From the NCBI GenBank assembly GCA_934654605.1, contig CAKUGH010000028.1:1-19310 (forward strand): a DNA stretch of 19,310 bases. Direction: 5' to 3'. Position numbers and translations under genes: made by a program. Below the pieces are notes generated by a model. It did no database searches, was not told where the DNA came from, and saw only the letters and a program-made list of their open reading frames with translations. The DNA is from an uncultured Collinsella sp. (lineage in GTDB: Bacteria; Actinomycetota; Coriobacteriia; Coriobacteriales; Coriobacteriaceae). This document shows, piece by piece, positions 12,995-19,310 of the stretch; within the stretch, counting starts at the first letter, position 1; each line of letters starts with the position of its first letter.

Positions 12995-14809
12995 TTAGGC
13001 GCAATCGCCACGCCAGATGTAGTCGCCCACCTTGTATTTGGGGGGAACGACCGGGATCTGCAGGTAGGACTGGTGCTCGCCACCGGTGTGGATGACATGC
13101 ATGCCGTCGCCGTTATCGGTCTTATGGTTCATATCGTTATCGTGGAACCACTCGGTCTTGATAAAGCGACCGGCAATGACGATCTGGAGCTTCTCGCCCT
13201 TGTGCCAGAAGCGGGAGTGCGGGTACATCTCGACATCGACCGGCACGATCTCGCCCGGCTTCATGCGCTCTTCCTTCTCGTGGGAGTGAACGGGCTGGAA
13301 ATCGCTCGCATACTTGGGATCGAGGTCGCGATGACTGCAGCGCAGGAATCCCCATGCGCCGCGGAAAGGAGCGCCCATGACGCGAATGGGTACGTAATTG
13401 CCCTCGTTATCGAGCTTGATGACCCAAGGGAAGAGATCCATGTTGTCATAACCGCGGCACTCGACGTTAAGGTGCAGCTTCATGAAACCAGTGATCTCGG
13501 TATCCTCGGTGAACTCGTAGGTGAACGTCGTGGTTTCGGTCTTGGGGTCGTAGACGACCTCGGACTCGTTGGCATACTCGTCAAAGCCTGCGGCAGCGTG
13601 CTCGGCATCGAGATAGAGCTTCTTGTACTCGGTGCGCTTGAGCGGGAAGGTATCCTCGGCGCGCTTGCTGGCGTAGTCGTAGTCATAGCCGTCCATGACA
13701 TCGATGCGCACGCGCGGCGTCATCTCCCAGCCGTTGTGGATCTCCTTGCAGTAACGGTCGAAGAACTTGCGCACGTCCTCCATGTTCTCGGGCTTGTAGG
13801 TATCGGGCCACTCGAAGTCGCGGTGGGCGCGCATCCATTTCTTGGGCGAACGGATGCGACGGAAGCCCTCGAAGGCTCCGCGCAGGTGATGGTGAACCCA
13901 GCCGGCGGTGACATACGTCGGGATGCGGATCTTGTTCCAGTCGACGATCTTGTCCTTGTAGTAGGCGTTCATGAGCGGGTTCTCGGCCACCATCTTAGGG
14001 GTGTCCTCGATATAGTTGTTGACGGCGAGCGCCTGGATGATATGCGTCTCGTAGTCGGGGTTGGGGATACCGCCGCAGAAGTAGGACTCGCGGTACAGGT
14101 CGCCCTGACCCTCCCAGGCGGCGAGGCAGGCGAGATGCGGCGGGCGCTGGGCGGCGATGCGCCAGTGAGCCATGCACACGCCGGAGTTGCCGATCATCGT
14201 GGCGCGACCGTTGCACCACTCCTGAGCGGTAACCCACTCAATGAAGTCGTAGCCGTCCTGAGCGTCCTGAGAACCCCACAGGTAGACGTCGCCCTCGGAA
14301 TTGCCCACGCCGCGCGGATCGATGTTGGCGACGGCGTAGCCGTAGTGGCACCAGTAGCCGGGATCGGGCGCCTCAAACTTGGCATACTGCGACACGGTTT
14401 TGGGCGGCACGCCCATAAGCTGCCAAGAATCCATACCCTCGGACGGGTTCTTGCCAAACGGGGCGAAGACGCAGATGACCGGCACTTTCTCGGTGGTGTT
14501 GGCCGGACGGTAGATGTCGGCGTAGATCGTGGTACCGTCGCGCAGGACGCAAGCCACGTCACGCTCGCACATGACACCCGGGATATCGGTCATGTAGGTA
14601 TGCGGATCGTATTTGGCGCAGAAACCCATGGTAGCGACCATCTCGCCGTCACCGGCCGCCTCGGGATCCTCGCGCATCTTGCGCTTGATCTCGTCGAGTT
14701 CCTCGCGGCTCTTGCCGGGGTTACCCTTGGCGAAAGGCACCTCGAACTCCTCGCCGTCCTTGCCGAAGGTCATCTTCTTGTAGATGCCCTTGTACTCTTC
14801 TTCGGCCAT
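12995..14809 (-). CDS. CocE/NonD family hydrolase (X-Pro dipeptidyl-peptidase S15-like)
   Basis: A 604-residue serine hydrolase with no signal peptide, so cytoplasmic. An alpha/beta hydrolase domain spans about 78-350, with DGTTIYADIYRP (91-102), GYAVANIDPRGVGNSEG (157-173) and nucleophile S209 in MIGNSGVCMAHW. The usual APWEG-like segment (AAWEGQGDLYRE, 230-241) follows. Then come the KWMRAH and FFDRYCKEIHNGW blocks and a C-terminal jelly-roll domain from about 365. It ends with HTGGEHQSYLQIPVVP (574-589). The family includes cocaine esterase, acyl-amino-acid ester hydrolases and X-Pro peptidases, so the bond cut is an ester or amide. The ATG at 14809 has GAGAGGAG; codons upstream in frame are not family-like. 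It leads the eight-gene block and is divergent from the PucR-type regulator. It probably starts the pathway. Confidence 0.9.
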   Translation of the reverse strand: MAEEEYKGIYKKMTFGKDGEEFEVPFAKGNPGKSREELDEIKRKMREDPEAAGDGEMVATMGFCAKYDPHTYMTDIPGVMCERDVACVLRDGTTIYADIYRPANTTEKVPVICVFAPFGKNPSEGMDSWQLMGVPPKTVSQYAKFEAPDPGYWCHYGYAVANIDPRGVGNSEGDVYLWGSQDAQDGYDFIEWVTAQEWCNGRATMIGNSGVCMAHWRIAAQRPPHLACLAAWEGQGDLYRESYFCGGIPNPDYETHIIQALAVNNYIEDTPKMVAENPLMNAYYKDKIVDWNKIRIPTYVTAGWVHHHLRGAFEGFRRIRSPKKWMRAHRDFEWPDTYKPENMEDVRKFFDRYCKEIHNGWEMTPRVRIDVMDGYDYDYASKRAEDTFPLKRTEYKKLYLDAEHAAAGFDEYANESEVVYDPKTETTTFTYEFTEDTEITGFMKLHLNVECRGYDNMDLFPWVIKLDNEGNYVPIRVMGAPFRGAWGFLRCSHRDLDPKYASDFQPVHSHEKEERMKPGEIVPVDVEMYPHSRFWHKGEKLQIVIAGRFIKTEWFHDNDMNHKTDNGDGMHVIHTGGEHQSYLQIPVVPPKYKVGDYIWRGDCA

Positions 14810-14873
14810 AGAAAACGCTCCTCTCGTTGCGTAGCCCGAAAACGTTTTGTTCCGGGTTGTTTCCATGGCTTGC

Positions 14874-14916
14874 AGTATGCGGCGCGAGCGGTCGCACTTC
14901 ACTGTTCTAGAGAACA
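14874..14916 (-). promoter_or_regulatory. Candidate activated promoter and operator of the eight-gene operon
   Basis: TGTTCT-AG-AGAACA (14903-14916) is a perfect inverted repeat. On the minus strand it abuts a weak -35 (GTGAAG, 14897-14902), 17 bases from a CATACT -10 (14874-14879). The transcript would start about 55 bases before the hydrolase ATG. A dyad touching a poor -35 is the usual geometry for an activator. The divergent CdaR/PucR-type protein is the obvious candidate, which is inference. Confidence 0.4.
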
Positions 14917-14953
14917 ATCTTCGCAGCCGGAAGCGCAGATGAGCGGTCGAAAA

Positions 14954-14976
14954 TGAGCAATGAACGGTTTTGCTCA
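14954..14976. promoter_or_regulatory. Second inverted repeat in the divergent promoter region
   Basis: TGAGCA (14954-14959) and TGCTCA (14971-14976) are perfect inverted copies with an 11-base spacer, 73-95 bases upstream of the regulator start. A further pair, GGTAT/ATACC (15009-15013/15026-15030), sits close to the regulator gene. These may be binding sites for autoregulation. No clear regulator promoter was found. Confidence 0.3.
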
Positions 14977-15048
14977 ATACCCGCAATGGAATTATTCGGC
15001 ATGTTATTGGTATCTTAGTGAAATAATACCTGCACCGATAGGAGCTAC

Positions 15049-16620
15049 ATGGAGCTTAGCGAGCTGTTGAATGAATTGGACTTCAGCACAATCAATATCG
15101 TGAAAGATGGACTCCATGGCCGATCTTTCAGCGGAATGACCTTGCTTTCGGGTTCCACGGCCGCCACGCTCGATGACGTCGACATCGTTTTTTTCGCTGA
15201 AGCATCCTATTTCAACATGCTTCCCGAAGAGCTGCGGCGGGGGCGCGCGTTCTTCCTGCGTCTCGATGAACCGCTGAAACCGCTTTCGGGCAACCTGTTC
15301 ATCGCGACCGTCCATGAGTTCCGCCAATGGATCGAGGCGTTCGAGACGGTATCGTCCGAATTCCGCGAACTCCAAAAGAAAAAGGACCTGGTCATCTCGA
15401 TGACCGATCTCGTCAACCGCGGCGCGACCCTCAAAACCCTGCTCAACGTCGCAGCCTCGGCCGTAGGTGCCCCGGTCTCGGTGCTCGACAACTCGCTCAC
15501 CTACATCGCGGTCTCCGACAACTTCCCTTCCTTCGTCACGCATGGCGAGGACACCAGCGACAACACCGTCCCCATCAACGCGTTCCCGCTGTTGAAGGCG
15601 AAGGGGCTGACCAATATCCGCAAGCCGTTCGATCTACGCGTGTTCGACTGGACCGACGATGCCGGCAACGTCTACACCAACCATTACGCCCTTATCCACG
15701 CAGGCGACACTATCATCGGCTCGATGAGCTTCTTCACCCAAGGACGGCGCCTGCGCCCCAGTCGCACGGCCATGCTCCCCACGATCGCGCAGATCGTCAG
15801 CATCCAGATGCAGCGCAGCGATGCCTACACACTCAACAAGACCCTCTATTACGCGCGTCTGTTCAAGCTGTTGGAATCAGGTCTGGAACTCAACGATATG
15901 GATCGTCTACGCAAGCAGTTCTCGGTGTTCGGCTACAAGCTCAAGCCGCGCCTGCACATGCTCTGCGTCGACTTTTCGCGGCAGCTGCTCGCCTTCGACA
16001 GTGTGAAGCCGTTGGCAGAACGCCTGCTCAACCATATCGAGAACGCGGTGTACACGATCAACCAGACGGAAATCCTGTTCCTTTCGAGCGTCGAGGGGCC
16101 CGGAGAGCGTTTCTGCGATGTCGACGCGCTCGAGCAGCAGCTCACGGGCACGGCGATCGTCATAGGAGCAAGCGCAGGATTCACCGATATTCACCAGGCA
16201 AAACCCCGTATCGACGAAGCAAAGCGCGCCATCGCCGTTGCGCGGCGCCTTGATATCCATCGGCACGTCTTTCCATACTCTACGTTCCGCCTTGACGATC
16301 TGGTCATCCATGTCGACGATCCGCACGTGATCTACAGCTGCCAGTTCTCGCCGCTCATCCGTCTGCTCGAGGAAGACGAGCGCGAGGGAACGGAGCTCGC
16401 GCTCACGTTATGGCGTTACCTGCAGGACCCATCACATCCCGCCGACGTGGCCGCCGAACTCTTCATCCATAAGAACACGCTCTACTACCGGCTCGACAAG
16501 ATCCGGCAGATCATGGGCTGCGATTTCAAAGACGCCGAGACAATCGCCAACATCCAGATAACATTTCACATACTGCGGCTGCAGGGCCGGTTCGACCCCT
16601 CCAAAACACCGCTCGAGTAG
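15049..16620 (+). CDS. CdaR/PucR-family transcriptional regulator
   Basis: A 523-residue soluble regulator. The C-terminal 60 residues (LTLWRYLQDPSHPADVAAELFIHKNTLYYRLDKI, then QIMGCDF) are the PucR-type helix-turn-helix. The middle part (about 260-410) is the GGDEF-like CdaR region. The N-terminal part (about 1-110) is a PucR-like sensor domain, and residues 110-250 may be GAF-like. Such proteins usually activate a neighbouring catabolic operon when its substrate or metabolite is bound. The ATG has AGGAG upstream. It is divergent from the CocE-type hydrolase with a 239-base shared region containing palindromes, so it is probably the local regulator of the eight-gene block. The ligand is unknown. 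No terminator was recognised after it. Confidence 0.92.
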   Translation: MELSELLNELDFSTINIVKDGLHGRSFSGMTLLSGSTAATLDDVDIVFFAEASYFNMLPEELRRGRAFFLRLDEPLKPLSGNLFIATVHEFRQWIEAFETVSSEFRELQKKKDLVISMTDLVNRGATLKTLLNVAASAVGAPVSVLDNSLTYIAVSDNFPSFVTHGEDTSDNTVPINAFPLLKAKGLTNIRKPFDLRVFDWTDDAGNVYTNHYALIHAGDTIIGSMSFFTQGRRLRPSRTAMLPTIAQIVSIQMQRSDAYTLNKTLYYARLFKLLESGLELNDMDRLRKQFSVFGYKLKPRLHMLCVDFSRQLLAFDSVKPLAERLLNHIENAVYTINQTEILFLSSVEGPGERFCDVDALEQQLTGTAIVIGASAGFTDIHQAKPRIDEAKRAIAVARRLDIHRHVFPYSTFRLDDLVIHVDDPHVIYSCQFSPLIRLLEEDEREGTELALTLWRYLQDPSHPADVAAELFIHKNTLYYRLDKIRQIMGCDFKDAETIANIQITFHILRLQGRFDPSKTPLE

Positions 16621-16754
16621 ATAGCGCGGCACTGCATAAAAATTATCGAGCAGGCCGGTAACCACGTCGCTCACGTGCCCGACGGTATAGCCGTGCGCGC
16701 TCGCGCACTCAAAAATAGGATTGAACATCACGGGCGCAGATCCCCGCAAGACCG

Positions 16755-16793
16755 AAAGCAAGACATTTTGCTCGGGGCAAATTGTCTTGCTTT
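16755..16793 (+). promoter_or_regulatory. Hairpin in the 5' region of the radical-SAM gene
   Basis: AAAGCAAGACA (16755-16765) and TGTCTTGCTTT (16783-16793) are a perfect 11-bp inverted repeat. The inner bases extend the pairing almost to a 4-base loop with one mismatch. It ends 42 bases before the ATG. It could be an operator dyad, a 5' leader structure, or a terminator of the preceding regulator gene, whose stop is 135 bases upstream; no U-tract follows beyond the stem. Confidence 0.5.
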
Positions 16794-16835
16794 ACGGTGG
16801 TAAGCTGATGCGAACACACATGAGGAGATTCGCCT

Positions 16836-17612
16836 ATGTCTACGTTTTTAAATGCCAGCCCCATCTTTGGGCCCGTTCGCAGCCGTCGCCTGGGGCTTTC
16901 ACTCGGCGTCAACATGATGCCGGCGAGCGGCAAAATCTGCACCTTTGACTGCATCTACTGCGAAAACGGTCTCAACGCCGAGCGCCCCTGTCACGAGCCG
17001 TATAACACCGCTGCCGCGGTGCTCGACGCGCTCGAGATCAAGCTGCGCGAAATGGCGGCCGAAGGCGAGCTCCCCGATGTGATCACGTTTGCCGGCAACG
17101 GCGAGCCCACTGCCGCGCCGGAGTTTCCGCAGGCTATCGCCGGTGCTGTAGCGCTGCGCGACGAGCTGGCACCGAACACCAAGATCGCCGTACTCTCCAA
17201 CGGCACGCGCGCCGATCGTCCCGAGGTGCACGACGCACTTATGATGGTCGATGACAACATCCTTAAGCTCGACACGGTCGATCCGGCGTTTATCCAGCTG
17301 CTCGACCAGCCCGTCGGCCCCTACGACGTCGAGCACCAGGTCGAGACGTTCGCGAGCTTTGATGGCCACGTCATTATCCAGACGATCTTTTTGACCGGTG
17401 AGTATCAGGGCAAGTCCATCGACAATACCGGTGAGGAATACGTTGGTCCTTGGCTCGCAGCGCTCGAGCGCATTCGCCCGCAGGAGGCGACCATCTACAC
17501 CGTGGCACGCGAGACGCCGGTCGCCGGCCTTGCCAAAGCGGCGCCCGAGGTCCTCGACGCCATCGCCGCACGCGTCCAAGCCCTCGGCATCCCCTGCCAG
17601 GTGAGCTACTAG
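16836..17612 (+). CDS. Radical SAM protein (COG0731/TYW1-like family)
   Basis: A 258-residue radical-SAM enzyme with the cluster motif CTFDCIYC (C35, C39, C42), where a [4Fe-4S] cluster and S-adenosylmethionine generate a radical. The opening FGPVRSRRLGLSLGVNMMP and the GNGEPT motif (87-92) identify the COG0731 group named after wyosine synthetase; bacterial members have no settled function. No extra cysteine-rich SPASM domain is present, so it is unlikely to be a peptide maturase of that type. The ATG has GAGGAG upstream. It stands alone after a long leader hairpin. Its low-copy neighbourhood (map) is housekeeping, giving no functional hint. Confidence 0.88.
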   Translation: MSTFLNASPIFGPVRSRRLGLSLGVNMMPASGKICTFDCIYCENGLNAERPCHEPYNTAAAVLDALEIKLREMAAEGELPDVITFAGNGEPTAAPEFPQAIAGAVALRDELAPNTKIAVLSNGTRADRPEVHDALMMVDDNILKLDTVDPAFIQLLDQPVGPYDVEHQVETFASFDGHVIIQTIFLTGEYQGKSIDNTGEEYVGPWLAALERIRPQEATIYTVARETPVAGLAKAAPEVLDAIAARVQALGIPCQVSY

Positions 17613-17624
17613 GATGATTTTTCT

Positions 17625-17635
17625 GGGACGGGGCT
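17625..17635. repeat. Partial copy of the intergenic repeat motif
   Basis: GGGACGGGGCT here repeats the same 11 bases found inside the large inverted repeat (17681-17691). It is bracketed by ATGATT/AATCAT (17614-17619 and 17640-17645), giving a smaller dyad just after the radical-SAM stop. It looks like a decayed or partial copy of the same element. Confidence 0.45.
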
Positions 17636-17667
17636 TAAAGAATCATTCTGGCATGTATGCAGTTGGC

Positions 17668-17778
17668 GAGTAGTCAATTTGGGACGGGGCTATTTTAGCT
17701 ACCCCGGCTGGCAACGCAACGGTTAGGTTGATTGACGGCCGGGGCAGCTAAAATAGCCCCGTCCCAAATTGACTACTC
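17668..17778. repeat. Large near-perfect inverted repeat, 41-bp arms
   Basis: Bases 17668-17708 and 17738-17778 are inverted copies with a single mismatch (17701/17745). The first 33 bases of each arm match exactly, and a 29-base loop separates the arms. Single-stranded DNA or RNA would fold into a very stable hairpin. There is no U-tract and no ORF inside. The right arm contributes TTGACT, a possible -35 box for map. It may be a miniature mobile element or a folded regulatory RNA. Confidence 0.85.
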
Positions 17779-17795
17779 TGCGGGTGGACTATACT
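17769..17795 (+). promoter_or_regulatory. Possible map promoter overlapping the repeat
   Basis: TTGACT (17769-17774) and TATACT (17790-17795) resemble -35 and -10 boxes, but the spacer is only 15 bases. The -35 lies inside the right arm of the large inverted repeat. If real, the repeat supplies part of the promoter for map, whose ATG is 25 bases beyond the -10. Confidence 0.4.
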
Positions 17796-17820
17796 AGCTG
17801 CGGATGAAAGGAAGTTAGCC

Positions 17821-18708
17821 ATGTTTGACAAGGGACCTGTGCCCGGCCGCAACGACGCTTGCTGGTGCGGCAGCGGCAAGAAATATAAGAAATGTCACAG
17901 CGCCTTCGACGAGCGCCTCGAGCGCCTCTGGGAGGAGGGCTGGGAGGTTCTGCCCCGTACGCTCTACAAGACGCCCGCCGATATCGAGGGCATCAAACGC
18001 TCGGCCGCCATCAATGTGGGCGTGCTCGACTACGTCGGCGAGCACATCGCCGCGGGCATGACCACCAACCAGATCGACCAGATGATCTACGACTACACCG
18101 TCGAGCACGGCGGCACGCCGGCCGACCTCAACTACGAGGGCTACCCCAAGAGCGTGTGCACCTCGATCAACGACGTGGTCTGTCACGGTATTCCCTGTGA
18201 CACGGATGTGCTGCACGAGGGCGACATCATCAACGTGGACTGCTCCACAATCTTGGACGGATACTTTAGCGATTCGAGCCGTATGTTCTGCATCGGCGAG
18301 GTCTCGGCCGAGCGCCAGCGCCTGGTCGACGTCACCCGCGCCAGCGTGGAGGCGGGCCTTGCCGCCGTCAAGCCGTGGTTGCCGCTGTCCGTCATGGCCG
18401 AGGCCGTGCAGAAGACGGTCGAGGACGCCGGTTTTAGCGTGGTGCGCGAGTACGGTGGACACGGCATTGGCAAGGAGTTCCACGAGGACCCCTTCGTGGG
18501 CTTCACCACCGAGGCGCCCGACGTGGACACCATCATGGCCCCGGGCATGGTCTTTACCATCGAGCCCATGGTCAACGCCGGCAAGCCCGACATCAAGATC
18601 AGCAAGGGCGACGGCTGGTGCGTGCGCACCAAGGACGGCAGCGACTCGGCTCAGTGCGAGGTGCAGCTGGTCGTGACCGAGGATGGTTACGAGCTGCTGA
18701 GCTGGTAA
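17821..18708 (+). CDS. map: Methionine aminopeptidase type I with N-terminal SEC-C motif
   Basis: A 295-residue metallopeptidase that removes the initiator methionine from nascent proteins. The five metal ligands expected from E. coli MAP are present: D140 (INVD), D151 (FSDSSRM), H214 (GGHGIG), E248 (FTIEPM) and E280 (AQCE). The substrate-site H122 (CHGIP) is also present. The N-terminus (residues 9-26, GRNDACWCGSGKKYKKCH) is an SEC-C zinc motif, C14/C16/C25/H26, probably used to dock on the ribosome or SecB-type partners. This extended form is known in several Gram-positive lineages. AAAGGAAG precedes the ATG, and an intrinsic terminator follows directly, so it is monocistronic. Confidence 0.95.
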   Translation: MFDKGPVPGRNDACWCGSGKKYKKCHSAFDERLERLWEEGWEVLPRTLYKTPADIEGIKRSAAINVGVLDYVGEHIAAGMTTNQIDQMIYDYTVEHGGTPADLNYEGYPKSVCTSINDVVCHGIPCDTDVLHEGDIINVDCSTILDGYFSDSSRMFCIGEVSAERQRLVDVTRASVEAGLAAVKPWLPLSVMAEAVQKTVEDAGFSVVREYGGHGIGKEFHEDPFVGFTTEAPDVDTIMAPGMVFTIEPMVNAGKPDIKISKGDGWCVRTKDGSDSAQCEVQLVVTEDGYELLSW

Positions 18709-18714
18709 CCGTGC

Positions 18715-18766
18715 AAACGCCGGATGCTGGCGGGCCCACCCGTCTTGCATCCGGCGTTTTATTTGA
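18715..18766 (+). terminator. Intrinsic terminator of map
   Basis: A 13-bp perfect stem (18715-18727 with 18747-18759) around GCCGGATGC/GCATCCGGC is followed by TTTTATTTG. It begins 6 bases after the map stop, a standard rho-independent terminator. Confidence 0.9.
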
Positions 18767-18837
18767 ACGTTTTGCCTGATAAAACCTACCAAAATAAACC
18801 TGTCCCTTTTTGGCAGGCCGAGCGGAGAGGACTGCTT

Positions 18838-19310
18838 GTGAACATCTTGGTTTTGCTGCCCGTCAACGATCGCCATCGCGCGATCCTTGAGTCGAGTGCT
18901 CCGGGCGAGGACTTTATCTACACGAGCGCCGACGCCGCTACGCACGAGCAAGTCGCCGATGCCGATGTGATCCTGGGCAACATCGACCCCGCTATGCTCA
19001 CGGCATGCGAGCATCTCCAGTTGCTACAGCTGCAGAGCGCCGGCTATGACGATTACCTCGCCGCCGGTACCGTGCCGGCCGACGCCAAGCTCTCCTGCTC
19101 GGTGGGCGCCTACGGCCAGGCTGTGAGCGAGCACATGTTTGCCATGGTCCTTTCTATGATGAAGCGCCTGCCCGGCTACCAAGATCTGCAGCGCGAGCAT
19201 CGCTGGGAGGATCTGGGGCCGGTCACCTCGCTCAAAAATGCCAATGTGCTGGTGCTGGGCGCGGGGGACATCGGCGGACACTTTGCCACGCTCTGCCGCA
19301 GCATGGGCGC
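18838..19310 (+). CDS. D-isomer-specific 2-hydroxyacid dehydrogenase (5' part, cut by window edge)
   Basis: An open frame from GTG at 18838 to the window end, 157 codons without a stop. GGAGAGG lies 7 bases upstream. The residue order (NILVLLPVNDRHR, ILGNIDPAMLTACEHLQLLQLQSAGYDD, VSEHMFAMVLSMMKRLPGYQDLQREHRW) is that of the catalytic domain of NAD-dependent D-2-hydroxyacid dehydrogenases. The nucleotide-binding GAGDIG motif appears at about residues 141-146, just before the cut. The enzyme oxidises or reduces a 2-hydroxy/2-oxo acid pair; the exact substrate depends on the missing C-terminal half. It follows the map terminator, so it has its own promoter. Whether it heads a longer operon is not visible. 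Confidence 0.85.
   Translation, partial: MNILVLLPVNDRHRAILESSAPGEDFIYTSADAATHEQVADADVILGNIDPAMLTACEHLQLLQLQSAGYDDYLAAGTVPADAKLSCSVGAYGQAVSEHMFAMVLSMMKRLPGYQDLQREHRWEDLGPVTSLKNANVLVLGAGDIGGHFATLCRSMG

Noticed and set aside
12920..14956. A 678-codon open frame on the plus strand, opposite the CocE-type hydrolase
   Set aside because: It is the antisense shadow of a high-GC gene: the minus strand encodes a complete, recognisable hydrolase, while the plus-strand product is Val/Leu/Asp/His-rich with no motifs.
16683..16698. GTGCGC/GCGCAC hairpin after the PucR-type regulator gene as a terminator
   Set aside because: The stem is only 6 bp with a 4-base loop and is followed by TCAAAAATAGG on the plus strand, so there is no U-tract.
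16432..16761. A 109-codon minus-strand frame (TTG start) overlapping the 3' end of the PucR-type regulator
   Set aside because: Its first 40 codons, in the intergenic part, look fairly protein-like, but the rest is antisense to the regulator. It has no ATG start with a ribosome-binding site and no family I recognise. It could be a remnant of a lost gene, but that is not supportable here.
16836..17612. Radical-SAM protein as maturase of the cysteine-rich peptide
   Set aside because: It lies 16 kb away, lacks the SPASM-type cysteine-rich C-terminal domain, and belongs to the TYW1-like COG0731 group rather than peptide-modifying families.
17815..19014. A 399-codon minus-strand frame across map and the dehydrogenase
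   Set aside because: Antisense shadow; it spans two real plus-strand genes and their terminator.

Overview
The window is GC-rich bacterial chromosome with almost entirely G/C third codon positions. It looks like a Coriobacteriia genome, most likely a gut Collinsella or close relative. That is inferred from the gene families (OFA/MFS carriers, a CdaR/PucR regulator, an SEC-C methionine aminopeptidase) and from the intergenic inverted repeats, not from a marker gene. There is no rRNA, tRNA, CRISPR array, transposase or phage gene.

Left edge (1-1485, minus strand). A DUF2975 membrane protein and a small XRE regulator form a two-gene operon. Next comes a well-formed promoter and ribosome-binding site driving an untracked 42-codon peptide with six cysteines in its last 27 residues. 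After it lie a hairpin with a U-rich tail and then the start of an ABC-transporter ATPase that runs off the window. This is the layout of a peptide natural-product (RiPP) or bacteriocin-like locus.

Signalling and housekeeping (1628-5830). A long inverted repeat precedes an Hpt phosphotransfer protein and a degenerate-GGDEF/receiver/HD-GYP protein, which together suggest a phosphorelay controlling c-di-GMP breakdown. Then come a lone alpha/beta hydrolase, a 426-base gap carrying an imperfect inverted repeat, and acpS (holo-ACP synthase).

Central block (6153-16620), the most interesting part. Eight co-directional minus-strand genes run from 14809 down to 6153: a CocE/NonD-type hydrolase, an MFS carrier, a stand-alone acyl-carrier-like protein, a Pta/Ptb-type phosphate acyltransferase, an HSL-type esterase, a small four-helix membrane protein, a butyrate-kinase-type acyl kinase and a second OFA-like MFS carrier. 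A CdaR/PucR-family regulator (15049-16620) is divergent from them, with palindromes in the shared promoter region. I infer a substrate-induced pathway that imports an ester- or amide-like compound, hydrolyses it, and conserves the acyl-group energy as ATP through acyl phosphate. The presence of a dedicated carrier protein is unusual. Several intergenic gaps inside the operon hold strong hairpins without U-tracts.

Right edge (16755-19310, plus strand). A radical-SAM protein of the TYW1-like COG0731 type is preceded by a hairpin. It is followed by a 111-base near-perfect inverted repeat, a type I methionine aminopeptidase with an N-terminal SEC-C zinc motif, a good terminator, and the 5' part of a D-2-hydroxyacid dehydrogenase cut by the window end.
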